A stretch of 64,000 nucleotides of DNA, taken from positions 1-64,000 of the forward strand of contig DATHZN010000070.1 in assembly GCA_035458585.1 (NCBI GenBank), given 5' to 3'. Numbering within the stretch: position 1 is the stretch's first letter; every line of letters begins with the position of its first letter. The stretch comes from Marinobacterium_E sp035458585. GTDB taxonomy: Bacteria > Pseudomonadota > Gammaproteobacteria > Pseudomonadales > Balneatricaceae. Under the pieces are notes generated by a model. That model saw nothing but the letters and a program-made list of their open reading frames with translations, was not told the origin of the DNA and did no database searches. Positions 42,656-53,088 of this stretch are shown here, in pieces. The translations under genes were made by a program, and so were the position numbers.

Positions 42656-43901
42656 CAGCCCGTTCATCACCCATGATCATCAGTGCAAAGAGTCTCTCTG
42701 ACAGGCTCAACGACTGTTCCAGACGCGCTTCCAGCTGGGGTAACTGAGAGGGATCCAGAAGCACGCAGTCGGCCTCTTTGCCTGGCTCAAAATTCCCAAT
42801 CTTCTGTTGCAATCCGAGGCTGCGGGCAGCGCCAAGCGTTGCGAGATAAAGAGCTAGTTCAGGACTCAGGGTCTCACCTGCCATCTGTTGAACTTTGTAA
42901 GCGTCTCCCAAAGCGCTGAGCATCGAAAGGGAGGTCCCCCCACCCACATCCGTGCCCACCCCTACCCCGATACCGGCATTCAGTGCAGCACGGATATTAA
43001 ATAGCCCCGAGCCTAAGAAGAGATTTGAGCTTGGACAATGACAGAGTGTCGAGCCCGCATCAGATAACCTTCGATGATCTTGAGCATCCAAGTGAATGGC
43101 GTGAGCGAAAAACGCTTTGTCCGTTACCAGACCCGCCTGATCGTAAACATCCAGGTAAGAGCGATTCGCGGGATAGAGCTCAGCGACCCAAGCGCATTCC
43201 GCTCGGTTTTCGGCTAGATGAGTATGCAGATAGGTTTGCGGGTAGTCACGCAAGAGTTGCCCGGCAGCATCCAACTGCGCTTGAGTAGAGGTCGGCGCAA
43301 ACCGGGGGGTTACGGCGTAATCTAAACGCCCACAACCACTCCAGCGCTCAATCAGCTCGGCGGATTCCTCATAAGCCAGTGTTGGCGTGTCACACAACCC
43401 CTCAGGGGCGTGTCGATCCATTAACACCTTGCCACTGAGCATTCGCAAATTACGCGCCTGCGCAGCCTCAAAAAAAGCATCGACCGACGCTTTGGCCGAT
43501 GTCGCGAACACCAGTGCCGTGGTTGTGCCCTGCGCCAGTAATTGCGCAAGAAATCGTTCGGCTTGAGCACTGGCATACTGAGGGTTTCGATAGCGCAGTT
43601 CAGCGGGAAAGGTATAACGGTTCAACCAGTCGAGCAACTGAGTGCCGTAGGCCGCAATAACCTCTAGTTGTGGATAATGCACATGCAGATCGATTAGACC
43701 GGGAATCAGTATCTGACCAGGGTAATGCTCGATCTCGGTCTCAAGGGGTAACTGCGGCAAAATCACTTCAGGTTCACCCAAGGCCTTTACCAAACCATCC
43801 TCGATCCATAACAGAGCGTCGTCGAACAGCTGCCAGCGAGCGGACTCACCCGTATTAGACGCATCAGGAAAGTGAACGATACTAGCACGAATTACTCGCA
43901 T
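42609..43901 (-). CDS. guaD: Guanine deaminase
   Basis: A 430-residue zinc-dependent amidohydrolase converting guanine to xanthine and ammonia. Metal ligands are in IDLHVHYPQ (His-x-His), HTHLAENRAE, FFAHAIHLDAQD and GVGTDVGGGTSLSM (Asp); the family's CHCPSSNLFLG is also present. Last gene of xdhA-xdhB-xdhC-guaD; its start overlaps xdhC by 10 bases. Its 3' end overlaps the convergent sensor kinase. Confidence 0.95.
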   Translation of the reverse strand: MRVIRASIVHFPDASNTGESARWQLFDDALLWIEDGLVKALGEPEVILPQLPLETEIEHYPGQILIPGLIDLHVHYPQLEVIAAYGTQLLDWLNRYTFPAELRYRNPQYASAQAERFLAQLLAQGTTTALVFATSAKASVDAFFEAAQARNLRMLSGKVLMDRHAPEGLCDTPTLAYEESAELIERWSGCGRLDYAVTPRFAPTSTQAQLDAAGQLLRDYPQTYLHTHLAENRAECAWVAELYPANRSYLDVYDQAGLVTDKAFFAHAIHLDAQDHRRLSDAGSTLCHCPSSNLFLGSGLFNIRAALNAGIGVGVGTDVGGGTSLSMLSALGDAYKVQQMAGETLSPELALYLATLGAARSLGLQQKIGNFEPGKEADCVLLDPSQLPQLEARLEQSLSLSERLFALMIMGDERAVRQTWVMGEPVKVLA

Positions 43902-44686
43902 TCAGAGCGCTCCCTCATACTTAGACTGGTTTGGCGTCGGTACATAAGATCTGCCGCAACGGAGATCGCTATCTCCAGGGGTGTTTTGGTTTTCAGATCG
44001 GGCAAACCAAGCGGTGTAATCAAACGTTCACGTTGTTCGGCGCTGATGTTGCGCTGCTCGAGCCTCTGTTGAAAGCGTCTTGCTTTGGTTGCCGAACCGA
44101 TCATACCCAAATAACCAACTGGGCTTGCAAGTGCAGCAGTGACCAACTCGAAGTCGAGCTGATGATCGTGGGTCATCACTACGGCCCAGGCATTGGTCGG
44201 CAGTTCAGACGCCACATCAACCGGATCTCGCTCTACCCGCTCGACTCCCTGGGGTAATGGGTCGATAAACTGCTCATCGCGGTCATCTACCCAGTGAACA
44301 TTGAAACCTAACCCTGCCAGAAGAGGCGCAAGTGATTGTGCCACGTGGCCCGCACCAAAGAGGTAGAGCTGTATTACTTGCGAGTTAAATACCTCAAATA
44401 GCAAGCGCACCTCACCGCCGCAACACTGCCCCAGCTCGCTACCGAGGGAATAATTCCTCTCAAAGACTCCATCCTGAGCCGCCGTTATTAGTTCACGGGC
44501 AAAGTTGATAGCCTCATATTCCAGGTGCCCTCCACCGAGCGACTCAATTGTTGTCTCAAGCGTCACCAACATTTTGCTGCCGCGGCTGCGCGGACTTGAG
44601 CCACGATCAGCGATCTGTGTGACTAATACCGCCGCCTTACCTGACTCAATGAGTTGCGCCAGTGATTGGCTCCATTTGCTAAACAT
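43892..44686 (-). CDS. xdhC: Xanthine dehydrogenase accessory protein XdhC
   Basis: A 264-residue chaperone that binds molybdenum cofactor, promotes its sulfuration and inserts it into xanthine dehydrogenase. The N-terminal domain contains DRGSSPRSRGSKMLV and LGGGHLEYEAI; the Rossmann part is YLFGAGHVAQSLAPLLAGLG. The conserved Cys pair CCGGEV is present near residue 90. GGGGAG precedes the ATG. Forty-two bases after xdhB. Confidence 0.94.
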   Translation of the reverse strand: MFSKWSQSLAQLIESGKAAVLVTQIADRGSSPRSRGSKMLVTLETTIESLGGGHLEYEAINFARELITAAQDGVFERNYSLGSELGQCCGGEVRLLFEVFNSQVIQLYLFGAGHVAQSLAPLLAGLGFNVHWVDDRDEQFIDPLPQGVERVERDPVDVASELPTNAWAVVMTHDHQLDFELVTAALASPVGYLGMIGSATKARRFQQRLEQRNISAEQRERLITPLGLPDLKTKTPLEIAISVAADLMYRRQTSLSMRERSECE

Positions 44687-44728
44687 GTACTCCCCTTAGT
44701 GAAAGCTGCCGCACCGCATCTGTCTGCT

Positions 44729-47008
44729 TCAATCAATCAATCCCAACGCCCGAATAACTGCCTCCGGTGTCGCGGGCGCCTGCAAGTCGACGGGGCCTTT
44801 TACGCAACTGGCGATAGCATCCTCAATCGCACACCAGACCGAGATGGCCAGCATAAGGGGCGGTTCACCGACCGCTTTGGAGGAGTAAATAGTTGCCGCT
44901 GAGTTAGGCTCCTCTAGCAGCTCGATACTCAGCTCTCTGGGGCGATTGGAAACTGCCGGTATTTTGTAGGTCGCTGGAGAGTGGGTTAACAGTCGCCCAT
45001 CGCTGCCCCAACGCAGCTCCTCTGTTGTGAGCCACCCCAACCCTTGAACAAAACCGCCCTCAATCTGTCCTTTATCAATCGCTGGATTGAGGCTCATACC
45101 CGCATCATGAAGGATATCAGTCCGCCGCACCTCAGTAACACCGGTAATCCGATCGACTGAGACCTCGGTACAGGCGACTCCCTGAGCGAAGTAGAAGAAA
45201 GGCTCGCCCCTCGCTTGATCTCGGTCGTACCAGATTTCAGGTGTTTTGTAGAAACCGGTAGCCGAAAGTGAGACTCGCTCGAGATAAGCGCCGTAGACCA
45301 GTTCAGCAAAGGATTGTTCACCACCCGGCCAACTCACCTTTGAATCCGCGAACTCAATCTGATCCGCACCGATCGACTCACGCTGCGCCACATAGTGTTG
45401 CAGTCTCGAGCGCAGCTCAATAGCGGCATTACGTGCAGCCATACCGTTTAAATCAGCCCCGCTCGATGCAGCGGTAGGCGATGTGTTAGGCACTTTATCT
45501 GTGCGCGTCGCAGACATCCTGACATTCGCGATGTCGATACCCAGCACGGCAGCAACAATCTGACCCACTTTGGTGTAGAGACCTTGCCCCATCTCGGTTC
45601 CCGCTTGGCTTACCAGTACGGAGCCATCCGTATAGATGTGAAGCAGTACGCCAGCCTGATTCAGGTGCTTAACCGTGAAAGAGATACCAAATTTAACTGG
45701 AGTGAGAGCCAAGCCTCTCAGAAAACGGCCATCAAGGGCATTATGCGCATCGATTTCAGATCGGCGATGGCGGTAGTGGCTGGTCTGTTCCATGCGTTTG
45801 AGCATGCGTTCTAGCTGTTCACCTCTGACTGGTTGGTGATAAGGCGTAGTGCCACCCTGTGCGGGATAGAGGTTTGCCAGTCGCACGTCGAGAGGATCAC
45901 GCCCCGTGCTCCGGGCGATCTGCTGCATCATCGCCTCGCCCGCCAGCATCCCCTGAGGCCCGCCAAAACCGCGAAAAGCAGTGTTAGAAACTTTGTGCGT
46001 CTGCCAGCGCTCTCCAGTAATACGCGCATGTGGGAGGTGGTAAGCATTGTCGAAATGAAACATCGCCCGATCGACAATAGCATCCGATAGATCTGGTGAG
46101 TAACCACAATCACCGTGGAGCTGAGCCATCACCGCTTCAATTTTGCCTTCAGTATCAAATCCTACTTGATACTCTGCAAAGAAGGGATGACGCTTACCAG
46201 TCAGCGTCATGTCGACAACGCGGGGCAGCCTTAGCTTCACGGCTCTCCCGGTTTTGACAGCCAAAAGCGCTGCCAGACATGCCCAAGGCGCGGCCTGCGT
46301 CTCTTTACCGCCAAATCCACCTCCCATTCGCCGCACCTCTACACAGATCAGGTTGAGCGGCAAACCAAGCACCTCTGCCACCAGTTTCTGTACCTCACTG
46401 GGGTGTTGTGATGAGGTGTAGACCAGCACTCCTCCCTCTTCCGTTGGTATCGCTAGAGAAGCCTGTCCCTCAAGGTAAAGATGGTCCTGACCACCCATTT
46501 GCAAACTACCGTTCAATTGCAGTTTCGACCGTGCAAAAGCCGCCTCAGGCTCTCCTTTAATTAGCTGGTGAGTGGGTCGCACTCTGGCCTCTGCAGCCCT
46601 TGCAGCATCTATATTAAGCAAGGGGTCTGCTGGTAGATACTCAGCTTTTCCGAGCTGTGCAGCTCTGCGAGCCTGTTTTTCAGTGCTGGCCGCCACTGCA
46701 AACAGCGCCTGACCATAGAACTGCACTTCGCGATTAACGAGTAATGGATCGCCCGGAAATACCGGCCCGACATCCGTCAAAGCAGGTAGATCCTGGAAAC
46801 GCAAAGTGGTTACCACCCCAGGTGCAGACTCAACCGCGCTTAGATCCAGATCTATAAGCGCTCCTCGTGCAATCTCTGATTGACCAACGGCGGCAAAGAG
46901 CGTCCCCTCTGGCAGAACAATATCGTCGACATAAAGTGCCCGACCACTAACATGCAATCTCGCAGACTCATGCTCAATACTCTCACCAACGGGGCTTTCA
47001 GCTGACAT
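44729..47008 (-). CDS. xdhB: Xanthine dehydrogenase, molybdopterin-binding subunit XdhB
   Basis: A 759-residue large subunit carrying the molybdenum site that hydroxylates hypoxanthine and xanthine to urate. Motifs: GQDHLYLEGQASL, the cofactor loop RMGGGFGGKETQAAP, FRGFGGPQGML, and the active-site glutamate in KAVGEPPLMLAIS. The ATG at 47008 overlaps the end of xdhA by 11 bases and is preceded by GGGAGGG; the longer in-frame reading starts inside xdhA and adds unrelated residues. Confidence 0.95.
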   Translation of the reverse strand: MSAESPVGESIEHESARLHVSGRALYVDDIVLPEGTLFAAVGQSEIARGALIDLDLSAVESAPGVVTTLRFQDLPALTDVGPVFPGDPLLVNREVQFYGQALFAVAASTEKQARRAAQLGKAEYLPADPLLNIDAARAAEARVRPTHQLIKGEPEAAFARSKLQLNGSLQMGGQDHLYLEGQASLAIPTEEGGVLVYTSSQHPSEVQKLVAEVLGLPLNLICVEVRRMGGGFGGKETQAAPWACLAALLAVKTGRAVKLRLPRVVDMTLTGKRHPFFAEYQVGFDTEGKIEAVMAQLHGDCGYSPDLSDAIVDRAMFHFDNAYHLPHARITGERWQTHKVSNTAFRGFGGPQGMLAGEAMMQQIARSTGRDPLDVRLANLYPAQGGTTPYHQPVRGEQLERMLKRMEQTSHYRHRRSEIDAHNALDGRFLRGLALTPVKFGISFTVKHLNQAGVLLHIYTDGSVLVSQAGTEMGQGLYTKVGQIVAAVLGIDIANVRMSATRTDKVPNTSPTAASSGADLNGMAARNAAIELRSRLQHYVAQRESIGADQIEFADSKVSWPGGEQSFAELVYGAYLERVSLSATGFYKTPEIWYDRDQARGEPFFYFAQGVACTEVSVDRITGVTEVRRTDILHDAGMSLNPAIDKGQIEGGFVQGLGWLTTEELRWGSDGRLLTHSPATYKIPAVSNRPRELSIELLEEPNSAATIYSSKAVGEPPLMLAISVWCAIEDAIASCVKGPVDLQAPATPEAVIRALGLID

Positions 47009-48380
47009 TGACACCCTCCCGAAAATTGAGCGTCTGGACCAGCAGCGCAGCGCAGCAGTAAAGCCGATACTCAGCGCTTGCACGCAGATCATCCATAGGT
47101 TTTAAATGCGCTCGCACCAGTGGTGCTAGGCGATCGAAACTTAACTCCGCTACGTGGCGATTAAGCAGCTCCTGACAGAGCGACTCGGCCTGAATCGGTG
47201 TGGCCGCCATGCCTCCTAAGCCGATACTGAGACTCACCAGATGGTCGTTTTCAAACTTGGCTAAAACTGCTTGGCACAGGGTCGATATATCATCCTCACG
47301 GCGCTTAGAAACTTTATCGACAGTAAAAATATCGTCGCGCTGCGGGAGTCTAAAGCTGACTGAACGGATGATTTCCCTCTCCTTGAGCGCCGTCTGGCGA
47401 TACCCGGTGAAAAAGTCGCGAACTAGCATCGATCGTTCCGCGGCTGGACTCCAAAGCCGGATTTCGGCATCCAAGGCAATAAGAACTGGAGCGAGGTCTC
47501 CTATGGGTGAGGCGCTACCCAGATTTCCCCCCAGAGTTCCACGATTTCGAATCTGATCTGAACCAATATGCCACAGGAGGTTGGCCAACGGCGAAAGCCG
47601 CTGGGTAGCCCATTGCAGTAACTGTGTGTAGGTGACACCCGCACCCAGAGTTACCCGGCCCTCCTCCTCTCTGATGCCACTCAGCTCTGCTATACGACTA
47701 AGACCAATCAACTGCGGTTTGGGCTTCAGGTTCTGTGTTACTTCAAGCATCAGGTCGGTTCCACCTGCCACTAGGGTAAAACCCGGGGTATGATCAATGG
47801 TTTCAGCTAGCGCCTGTAAGCTGGTTGGCAGAGAGAGACCAAAACCGCTGTCAGACGGCGCTATTTCTGACAATAAATCAGCACTGCGCGCATCTCTCGT
47901 GTAAGTCTCAGCCGCTGTGTGGACCGCTGCTATGATGGGACCATAGCCGGTGCAACGGCAGAGATTACCAGCGATCGCCTGAGCGATCTGCTCCTGACTA
48001 GGATCAGTTACATTCTCCAATAGTACGAAAGCCGAAATGACAAAGCCGGGAGTGCAAAAACCACATTGTGACGCATGCTGCGTCACAAAAGCCTTTTGTA
48101 TCGGGTGCAATTGGGTACCTGTGGCAAGGTCAGCAGCCGTCACCAGTTCTCGCCCGTGGAGCTCTGCCGCAGGACAGATACAGGCGTTAACGGAGTGATA
48201 ATGTACCCCCTCAGCGCCAAGTAGACCGAGCGCTACAGTGCAGGCGCCACAATCGCCTGAGGCACACCCCTCTTTTACGCTGGTGTTTCGTCGTTCGTTC
48301 CGAAGGTACTCTAATAGGGTTAAATCAGCTGGCAGATCAGACTCTCGCACGATCTCGCCTCTGTGTACGTACTCAATCAC
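46998..48380 (-). CDS. xdhA: Xanthine dehydrogenase, FAD and iron-sulfur subunit XdhA
   Basis: A 460-residue small subunit passing electrons from the Mo site to NAD. Two [2Fe-2S] clusters: plant-type CASGDCGACTV (~40) and the second in CGFCTPGF plus CRCTGYGPI (~115-150). The FAD domain has LVAGGTDLMLEV and GGNLGSASPIGDL, then the CO-dehydrogenase flavoprotein C-terminal domain. First gene of the minus-strand xdhABC-guaD operon; divergent from the 8-oxoguanine deaminase gene. Confidence 0.95.
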   Translation of the reverse strand: MIEYVHRGEIVRESDLPADLTLLEYLRNERRNTSVKEGCASGDCGACTVALGLLGAEGVHYHSVNACICPAAELHGRELVTAADLATGTQLHPIQKAFVTQHASQCGFCTPGFVISAFVLLENVTDPSQEQIAQAIAGNLCRCTGYGPIIAAVHTAAETYTRDARSADLLSEIAPSDSGFGLSLPTSLQALAETIDHTPGFTLVAGGTDLMLEVTQNLKPKPQLIGLSRIAELSGIREEEGRVTLGAGVTYTQLLQWATQRLSPLANLLWHIGSDQIRNRGTLGGNLGSASPIGDLAPVLIALDAEIRLWSPAAERSMLVRDFFTGYRQTALKEREIIRSVSFRLPQRDDIFTVDKVSKRREDDISTLCQAVLAKFENDHLVSLSIGLGGMAATPIQAESLCQELLNRHVAELSFDRLAPLVRAHLKPMDDLRASAEYRLYCCAALLVQTLNFREGVNVS

Positions 48381-48577
48381 TGAGCAACTCCCTGTTTGTT
48401 CTGAAGAATGTACTCCCAGTAATAAGGACTATTGCCTAGATATGGTCATAGGGGCAAGTTTTTGGTTGATTTAGTGGCGCAGTTTTCTTTCAATGTCGTA
48501 TCAGCAAACGTGCGGGAGTGTCGGATACTGTTCAGGGCTCTCAAGAGAAACTGTATATAGACAGGACTTGACACCTA

Positions 48578-49945
48578 ATGTCAGTACAAGAACGTATTTG
48601 GCTTGCAAACCCCTTGGCGGTATACACGGGAAATCAGCATGATGCCGGTGGTGGTTTGGTTGTCTGCGGTGCACGTATTGTTGAACTGGTTGCCAGCGGG
48701 GCGCAACCGAGTCTTGGCTACACAGTTAAGGTAGATCTATCGGAGCAGGTTCTACTTCCCGGATTGATAAATACCCACCATCATTTCTATCAGACTCTAA
48801 CACGTGCAATGCCCGCTGCACTGAACAAAGAGTTATTTCCCTGGCTTCAGACACTCTACCCAATATGGTCCCACCTGAATCCTAGCGAACATAGGGCGGC
48901 GACCAAGCTGGCACTTGCTGAGCTTCTACTCTCAGGCTGCACCACCGCATCTGATCATCACTATCTGTTCCCCCCAAATCTTAAAGATGCCATCGATCAC
49001 CAAATTGATATCGGACACGAAATGGGGATGCGTTTGGCATTGACACGAGGATCTATGAGTCTGGGTGTGGATCAGGGCGGACTACCACCGCGGTCAGTGG
49101 TACAGACAGAGGAGCAGATCCTTGCGGATTCTGAGCGACTAATCAGCCGCTTCCACGATTCTGATGAGCTCTCCATGAGCCAAATAGCACTGGCACCCTG
49201 CTCGCCATTCTCCGTAAGTACAGAGATCATGCGTGATACAGCAGACGTAGCAGCCAGATATGGTGTGCGTCTACACACTCATTTAGCAGAGACACTGGAC
49301 GAAGAGGCGTTTTGCGAGCGCACCTTTGGCTTACGTATGGTCGATTATCTGGAGTCAGTCAACTGGCTTGGGCCTCAGACTTGGCTGGCGCATGGAATTC
49401 ACTTTAACCGCGATGAGATCAAACGACTCGGTGCAGCTGGAACCGGCATATGCCATTGTCCAAGTTCTAATATGACGCTGGCGTCGGGTATCTGTCAGGT
49501 ACTCGATCTTGAGGATGCCGGCTCACCCATCGGCTTGGGTGTTGACGGTTCCGCCTCAAATGACAGCTCTAATATGATCCAAGAAGTCCGTCAGGCAATG
49601 TACCTACAACGGCTACGCTACGGTGCCTCGCAGGTATCACACTTAGATGCCCTACGCTGGGCTACAGCGGGTGGAGCGAGCCTACTGGGCCGGTCAGATA
49701 TCGGTGAACTAGCGGTTGGTAAGGCTGCAGACCTCGCAACGTTTAAGCTCGACGAGCCGCGATTCTCGGGTGCACACGACCCGCTCGCCGCACTACTGCT
49801 CTGTGGCGCCCACAAAGCCGAATCGGTTATGGTAAACGGCAAGTGGCGAGTCGCGCGCGGTGAACTTGTCGACTTGGATATCGCAGAGATAATGTTCGAA
49901 CATCAGCGAGCAGCACAATCACTTGCTTCGCGCGCAACAACATAG
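48578..49945 (+). CDS. 8-oxoguanine deaminase
   Basis: A 455-residue amidohydrolase of the TrzN/AtzA branch. Metal ligands: NTHHHFYQTL (His-x-His), HTHLAETLDEE, LAHGIHF and GLGVDGSASNDSSN (Asp); the CHCPSSNMTLASG motif is present. ELFPWLQTLYPIW and LPPRSVVQTEEQ are typical of bacterial 8-oxoguanine deaminases, which release urate from the oxidised base. It heads an operon with gpt and a BMP-type transporter, and is divergent from xdhABC-guaD, which supports a purine substrate. The closest alternative is another amino-purine or s-triazine deaminase. Confidence 0.88.
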   Translation: MSVQERIWLANPLAVYTGNQHDAGGGLVVCGARIVELVASGAQPSLGYTVKVDLSEQVLLPGLINTHHHFYQTLTRAMPAALNKELFPWLQTLYPIWSHLNPSEHRAATKLALAELLLSGCTTASDHHYLFPPNLKDAIDHQIDIGHEMGMRLALTRGSMSLGVDQGGLPPRSVVQTEEQILADSERLISRFHDSDELSMSQIALAPCSPFSVSTEIMRDTADVAARYGVRLHTHLAETLDEEAFCERTFGLRMVDYLESVNWLGPQTWLAHGIHFNRDEIKRLGAAGTGICHCPSSNMTLASGICQVLDLEDAGSPIGLGVDGSASNDSSNMIQEVRQAMYLQRLRYGASQVSHLDALRWATAGGASLLGRSDIGELAVGKAADLATFKLDEPRFSGAHDPLAALLLCGAHKAESVMVNGKWRVARGELVDLDIAEIMFEHQRAAQSLASRATT

Positions 49946-49955
49946 AGATACAAAC

Positions 49956-50444
49956 ATGACACCGTATAACAAAGATTTTCCGGTCTCCTGGGACGAACTT
50001 CATCGTAACGCGCGAGCGCTTTCGTGGCGCCTGCTTGAGCAGGGGCCCTGGCGAGGGATTATTGCTATTACCCGGGGAGGTCTGGTACCCGCGGCAATCC
50101 TGGCGCGCGAAATGGACATCCGCCTGATCGACACGATTTGTGTACTGAGCTACGGTAACTCTGATTCGGGTGAAGCCTCCGTACAGGGTGCAATTGAAGT
50201 GCTTAAGGGTGTCGAAGGCAACGGTGAGGGTATGATCCTTGTAGATGATCTTGTGGATACAGGTAAAACCGCCCGTCATGTGCGTGAAATGTTACCCAAA
50301 GCACATTTTGCCACCATCTATGCGAAGCCGGCTGGTAAACCTTTGGTTGATACATTTATCACTGAAGTCAGCCAGGATACCTGGATACGGTTCCCATGGG
50401 ATATGGTCCAGACCTTCACGCCGCCCTTGGCTGAAATTCGATAA
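49956..50444 (+). CDS. gpt: Xanthine-guanine phosphoribosyltransferase
   Basis: A 162-residue purine phosphoribosyltransferase converting xanthine and guanine to XMP and GMP. The PRPP loop is MILVDDLVDTGKTARHV; IAITRGGLVPAAILAREM and LPKAHFATIYAKPAGKPLVD align with E. coli Gpt. I chose the ATG at 49956; a start at 49923 would lie inside the deaminase gene. Eleven bases after the deaminase stop, so it competes with the catabolic enzymes for incoming xanthine and guanine. Confidence 0.93.
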   Translation: MTPYNKDFPVSWDELHRNARALSWRLLEQGPWRGIIAITRGGLVPAAILAREMDIRLIDTICVLSYGNSDSGEASVQGAIEVLKGVEGNGEGMILVDDLVDTGKTARHVREMLPKAHFATIYAKPAGKPLVDTFITEVSQDTWIRFPWDMVQTFTPPLAEIR

Positions 50445-50491
50445 CAGAGTGCATCTGAGCCCCAAAACATCTGCACAGGAAAAGCACACCG

Positions 50492-52012
50492 ATGATAGAC
50501 AGGCTGCTTGATATTCGTGGGATTACCAAAGCCTATCCAGGCGTTGTCGCTAACAACGACGTTTCGTTTGCGATTGAACGCGGTGAGGTCCATGCCTTAC
50601 TGGGAGAGAATGGGGCAGGCAAGAGTACGCTGGTCAAGATCATCTATGGGCTGGTCGCACCTGATTCAGGTAGTTTGATGCTCAACGGTTCAGTTTTTGC
50701 ACCTGCATCGCCGAACGCGGCGCGTGCGGCTGGTGTGGCCATGGTTTTTCAGCATTTTTCGCTCTTTGATGCGCTCACTGTAGCCGAGAATATCGCACTA
50801 GGGATGGATAATGCGCCCAAGCCGCGAGAGCTCTCCAGTAAAATCCAACAGATCTCTCATGAATACGGTTTACCCTTAGAGCCCAACCGCATCGTCGGTA
50901 CACTCTCCGCCGGTGAACGTCAGCGCGTTGAGATAATTCGCTGCCTCCTACAGAACCCTAAGCTGCTGATCATGGATGAACCGACGTCGGTGCTGACACC
51001 TCAGGAGGTTGAGATACTGTTCAAGACTCTGCGCAAGCTCAAGGCTGAAGGCACTGCGATACTCTATATTTCTCACAAGCTCGAGGAGATTCGGACTCTT
51101 TGTGATACGGCTACGATTCTACGCCATGGTGAAAAGGTCGACACCTGTCTACCGGCACAGACAACCGCGCGTGCGATGGCCGAAATGATGGTGGGTACGA
51201 GTTTTGCTGCACCGACCCGGTCTGAGCGGTCATTAGGTCAGTCTATGCTTGAAGTAAGGTCTCTAAGTACACGTTCAACAAAGGAATTTGGTGTTTCGAT
51301 AAAAGAGATTAGCTTCAAACTTAAAGGAGGTGAAATCCTCGGTATTGGAGGCGTAGCCGGTAACGGGCAGGATGAGTTATTGGCGGCACTTTCAGGTGAA
51401 ACACGCTCATCGCCCGATAGCATTCTCTTCAAAAACCAGCCGGTTGGACAACTTGGACCCATTCAACGCCGTCAACTGGGAATGCTCAGTGCACCAGAGG
51501 AGCGACTGGGGCACGCAGCAGCGCCGATCATGTCACTCAAAGAGAACAGCATCATTACGGCAGCCCGTCGTATGGGACTGTTAAAATCGGGATTCATAGA
51601 CTGGCAGGGAGTCGATCAGTTTACGCAAGACATTGTTGCCGGTTTTGATGTTCGCACGCCCGGTACGCATACACCTGCAGGCGCTCTATCGGGTGGTAAC
51701 CTGCAAAAATTTGTTGTCGGGCGCGAGGTGTTACAGCAACCGGACGTACTCGTAATCAACCAACCAACCTGGGGTGTGGATGCTGCGGCGGCCGCGTCCA
51801 TACGACAAAAACTGCTGGACCTGGCGAACCAGGGTGCCGGGGTCGTCGTTATCAGCCAGGATCTCGACGAACTACTGGAGATAAGCGATCGTTTCTGTGC
51901 GCTCAATGAAGGGCGTCTCTCAGACATTGTGCCGACAAACGGGCTAGAACTGGATCAGATTGGACTGATGATGGGTGGAATTCGTGGAGAGATTGCGGAG
52001 ACAACAGCATGA
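50492..52012 (+). CDS. BMP-type nucleoside/purine ABC transporter, ATPase subunit
   Basis: A 506-residue protein with two ATPase domains. The first is canonical: Walker A GENGAGKSTLVKI, signature LSAGERQRVEI, Walker B LLIMDEPTSVLT. The second lacks a normal Walker A (GVAGNGQDELLA) but keeps LSGGNLQKFVVGRE, as in RbsA-like and NupA/YufO ATPases. Third gene of the purine uptake operon; its stop overlaps the next permease start (ATGA). Confidence 0.93.
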   Translation: MIDRLLDIRGITKAYPGVVANNDVSFAIERGEVHALLGENGAGKSTLVKIIYGLVAPDSGSLMLNGSVFAPASPNAARAAGVAMVFQHFSLFDALTVAENIALGMDNAPKPRELSSKIQQISHEYGLPLEPNRIVGTLSAGERQRVEIIRCLLQNPKLLIMDEPTSVLTPQEVEILFKTLRKLKAEGTAILYISHKLEEIRTLCDTATILRHGEKVDTCLPAQTTARAMAEMMVGTSFAAPTRSERSLGQSMLEVRSLSTRSTKEFGVSIKEISFKLKGGEILGIGGVAGNGQDELLAALSGETRSSPDSILFKNQPVGQLGPIQRRQLGMLSAPEERLGHAAAPIMSLKENSIITAARRMGLLKSGFIDWQGVDQFTQDIVAGFDVRTPGTHTPAGALSGGNLQKFVVGREVLQQPDVLVINQPTWGVDAAAAASIRQKLLDLANQGAGVVVISQDLDELLEISDRFCALNEGRLSDIVPTNGLELDQIGLMMGGIRGEIAETTA

Positions 52013-53088
52013 TTCGCTTTGAAAAACGCCTGAGCCCCTCTCGCGCGACCACAATCATCACCCCGATCCTGGCGGTCATCCTGACGATGATCGCCGGCGG
52101 AATCATGTTTGCCGCCTTGGGTAAACCGCCCACAGAAGCCATACGCATTATCTTCTGGGATCCACTATTTGACCCCAACTTCGCGGAGTATTCTAGGCCG
52201 CAATTACTGGTTAAGGCGGGACCATTGATACTGATAGCAATCGGTCTGTCTGTAGGTTTTCGGGCGGGTATATGGAATATCGGTGCCGAAGGCCAGTACA
52301 TTATGGGCGCTATTTTTGGTGCGGCCGCCGCACTCTCAGTTTACCCGGCTGAATCTGCGCTCATCTTCCCGGCGATGGTCATTGCAGGTGCCTTTGGTGG
52401 TTGGCTCTGGGCGATGATACCCGCAGTCTTGCGTACAAAATTCAAAACCAATGAGATCCTGGTGTCGTTGATGCTAGTCTATGTCGCTGAATCAATCTTG
52501 GCATCTATGGCTCAGGGGTTACTCAAGAACCCTGATGGCTACGGCTTTCCGGGATCGCGAAATCTGCAGCAGTACCCTAGTGCATTCAACGGGGAGGTGA
52601 TCGCCAATTCGGGAATGCACTGGGGAGTGATAAGCGCGTTTATCGCTGTCATTTTCACCTACATCATGTTGACGCGGCATATTCGCGGCTTCGACATCCG
52701 CCTAATGGGCGAGGCGCCCAAAGCGGCGAGGTTTGCTGGAATCTCCACCACGCGACTGACCGTTTTCTGTCTGGGCTTCTCCGGAGCGCTAGCTGGATTA
52801 GCGGGTATGTTTGAAGTCTCTGGACCCGCCGGGCAGATCACTATCGACTTCAACACAGGTTACGGTTTCACGGCCATCATCGTCGCTTTTTTGGGGCGCC
52901 TGCATCCAATTGGCATTCTGCTGGCTGGTCTGTTGATGGCGCTCACCTACATCGGCGGTGAACTGGCTCAACTTATGCTGGGCCTTCCCGGAGCATCGAT
53001 ACAGTTGTTTCAGGGGATGCTGCTGCTATTCTTACTGGCGACCGATATCTTCACCAACTATCGGGTTCGAATCGGAGGGGCCAATTAA
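52009..53088 (+). CDS. BMP-type ABC transporter permease 1
   Basis: A 359-residue permease of the BPD_transp_2 family with about nine helices (ILAVILTMIAGGIMFAALG, SVGFRAGIWNIGAEGQYIMG, LMGEAPKAARFAGIST). GIWNIGAEGQ is the family motif. Its stop overlaps the start of the second permease (TAATG). Confidence 0.92.
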   Translation: MIRFEKRLSPSRATTIITPILAVILTMIAGGIMFAALGKPPTEAIRIIFWDPLFDPNFAEYSRPQLLVKAGPLILIAIGLSVGFRAGIWNIGAEGQYIMGAIFGAAAALSVYPAESALIFPAMVIAGAFGGWLWAMIPAVLRTKFKTNEILVSLMLVYVAESILASMAQGLLKNPDGYGFPGSRNLQQYPSAFNGEVIANSGMHWGVISAFIAVIFTYIMLTRHIRGFDIRLMGEAPKAARFAGISTTRLTVFCLGFSGALAGLAGMFEVSGPAGQITIDFNTGYGFTAIIVAFLGRLHPIGILLAGLLMALTYIGGELAQLMLGLPGASIQLFQGMLLLFLLATDIFTNYRVRIGGAN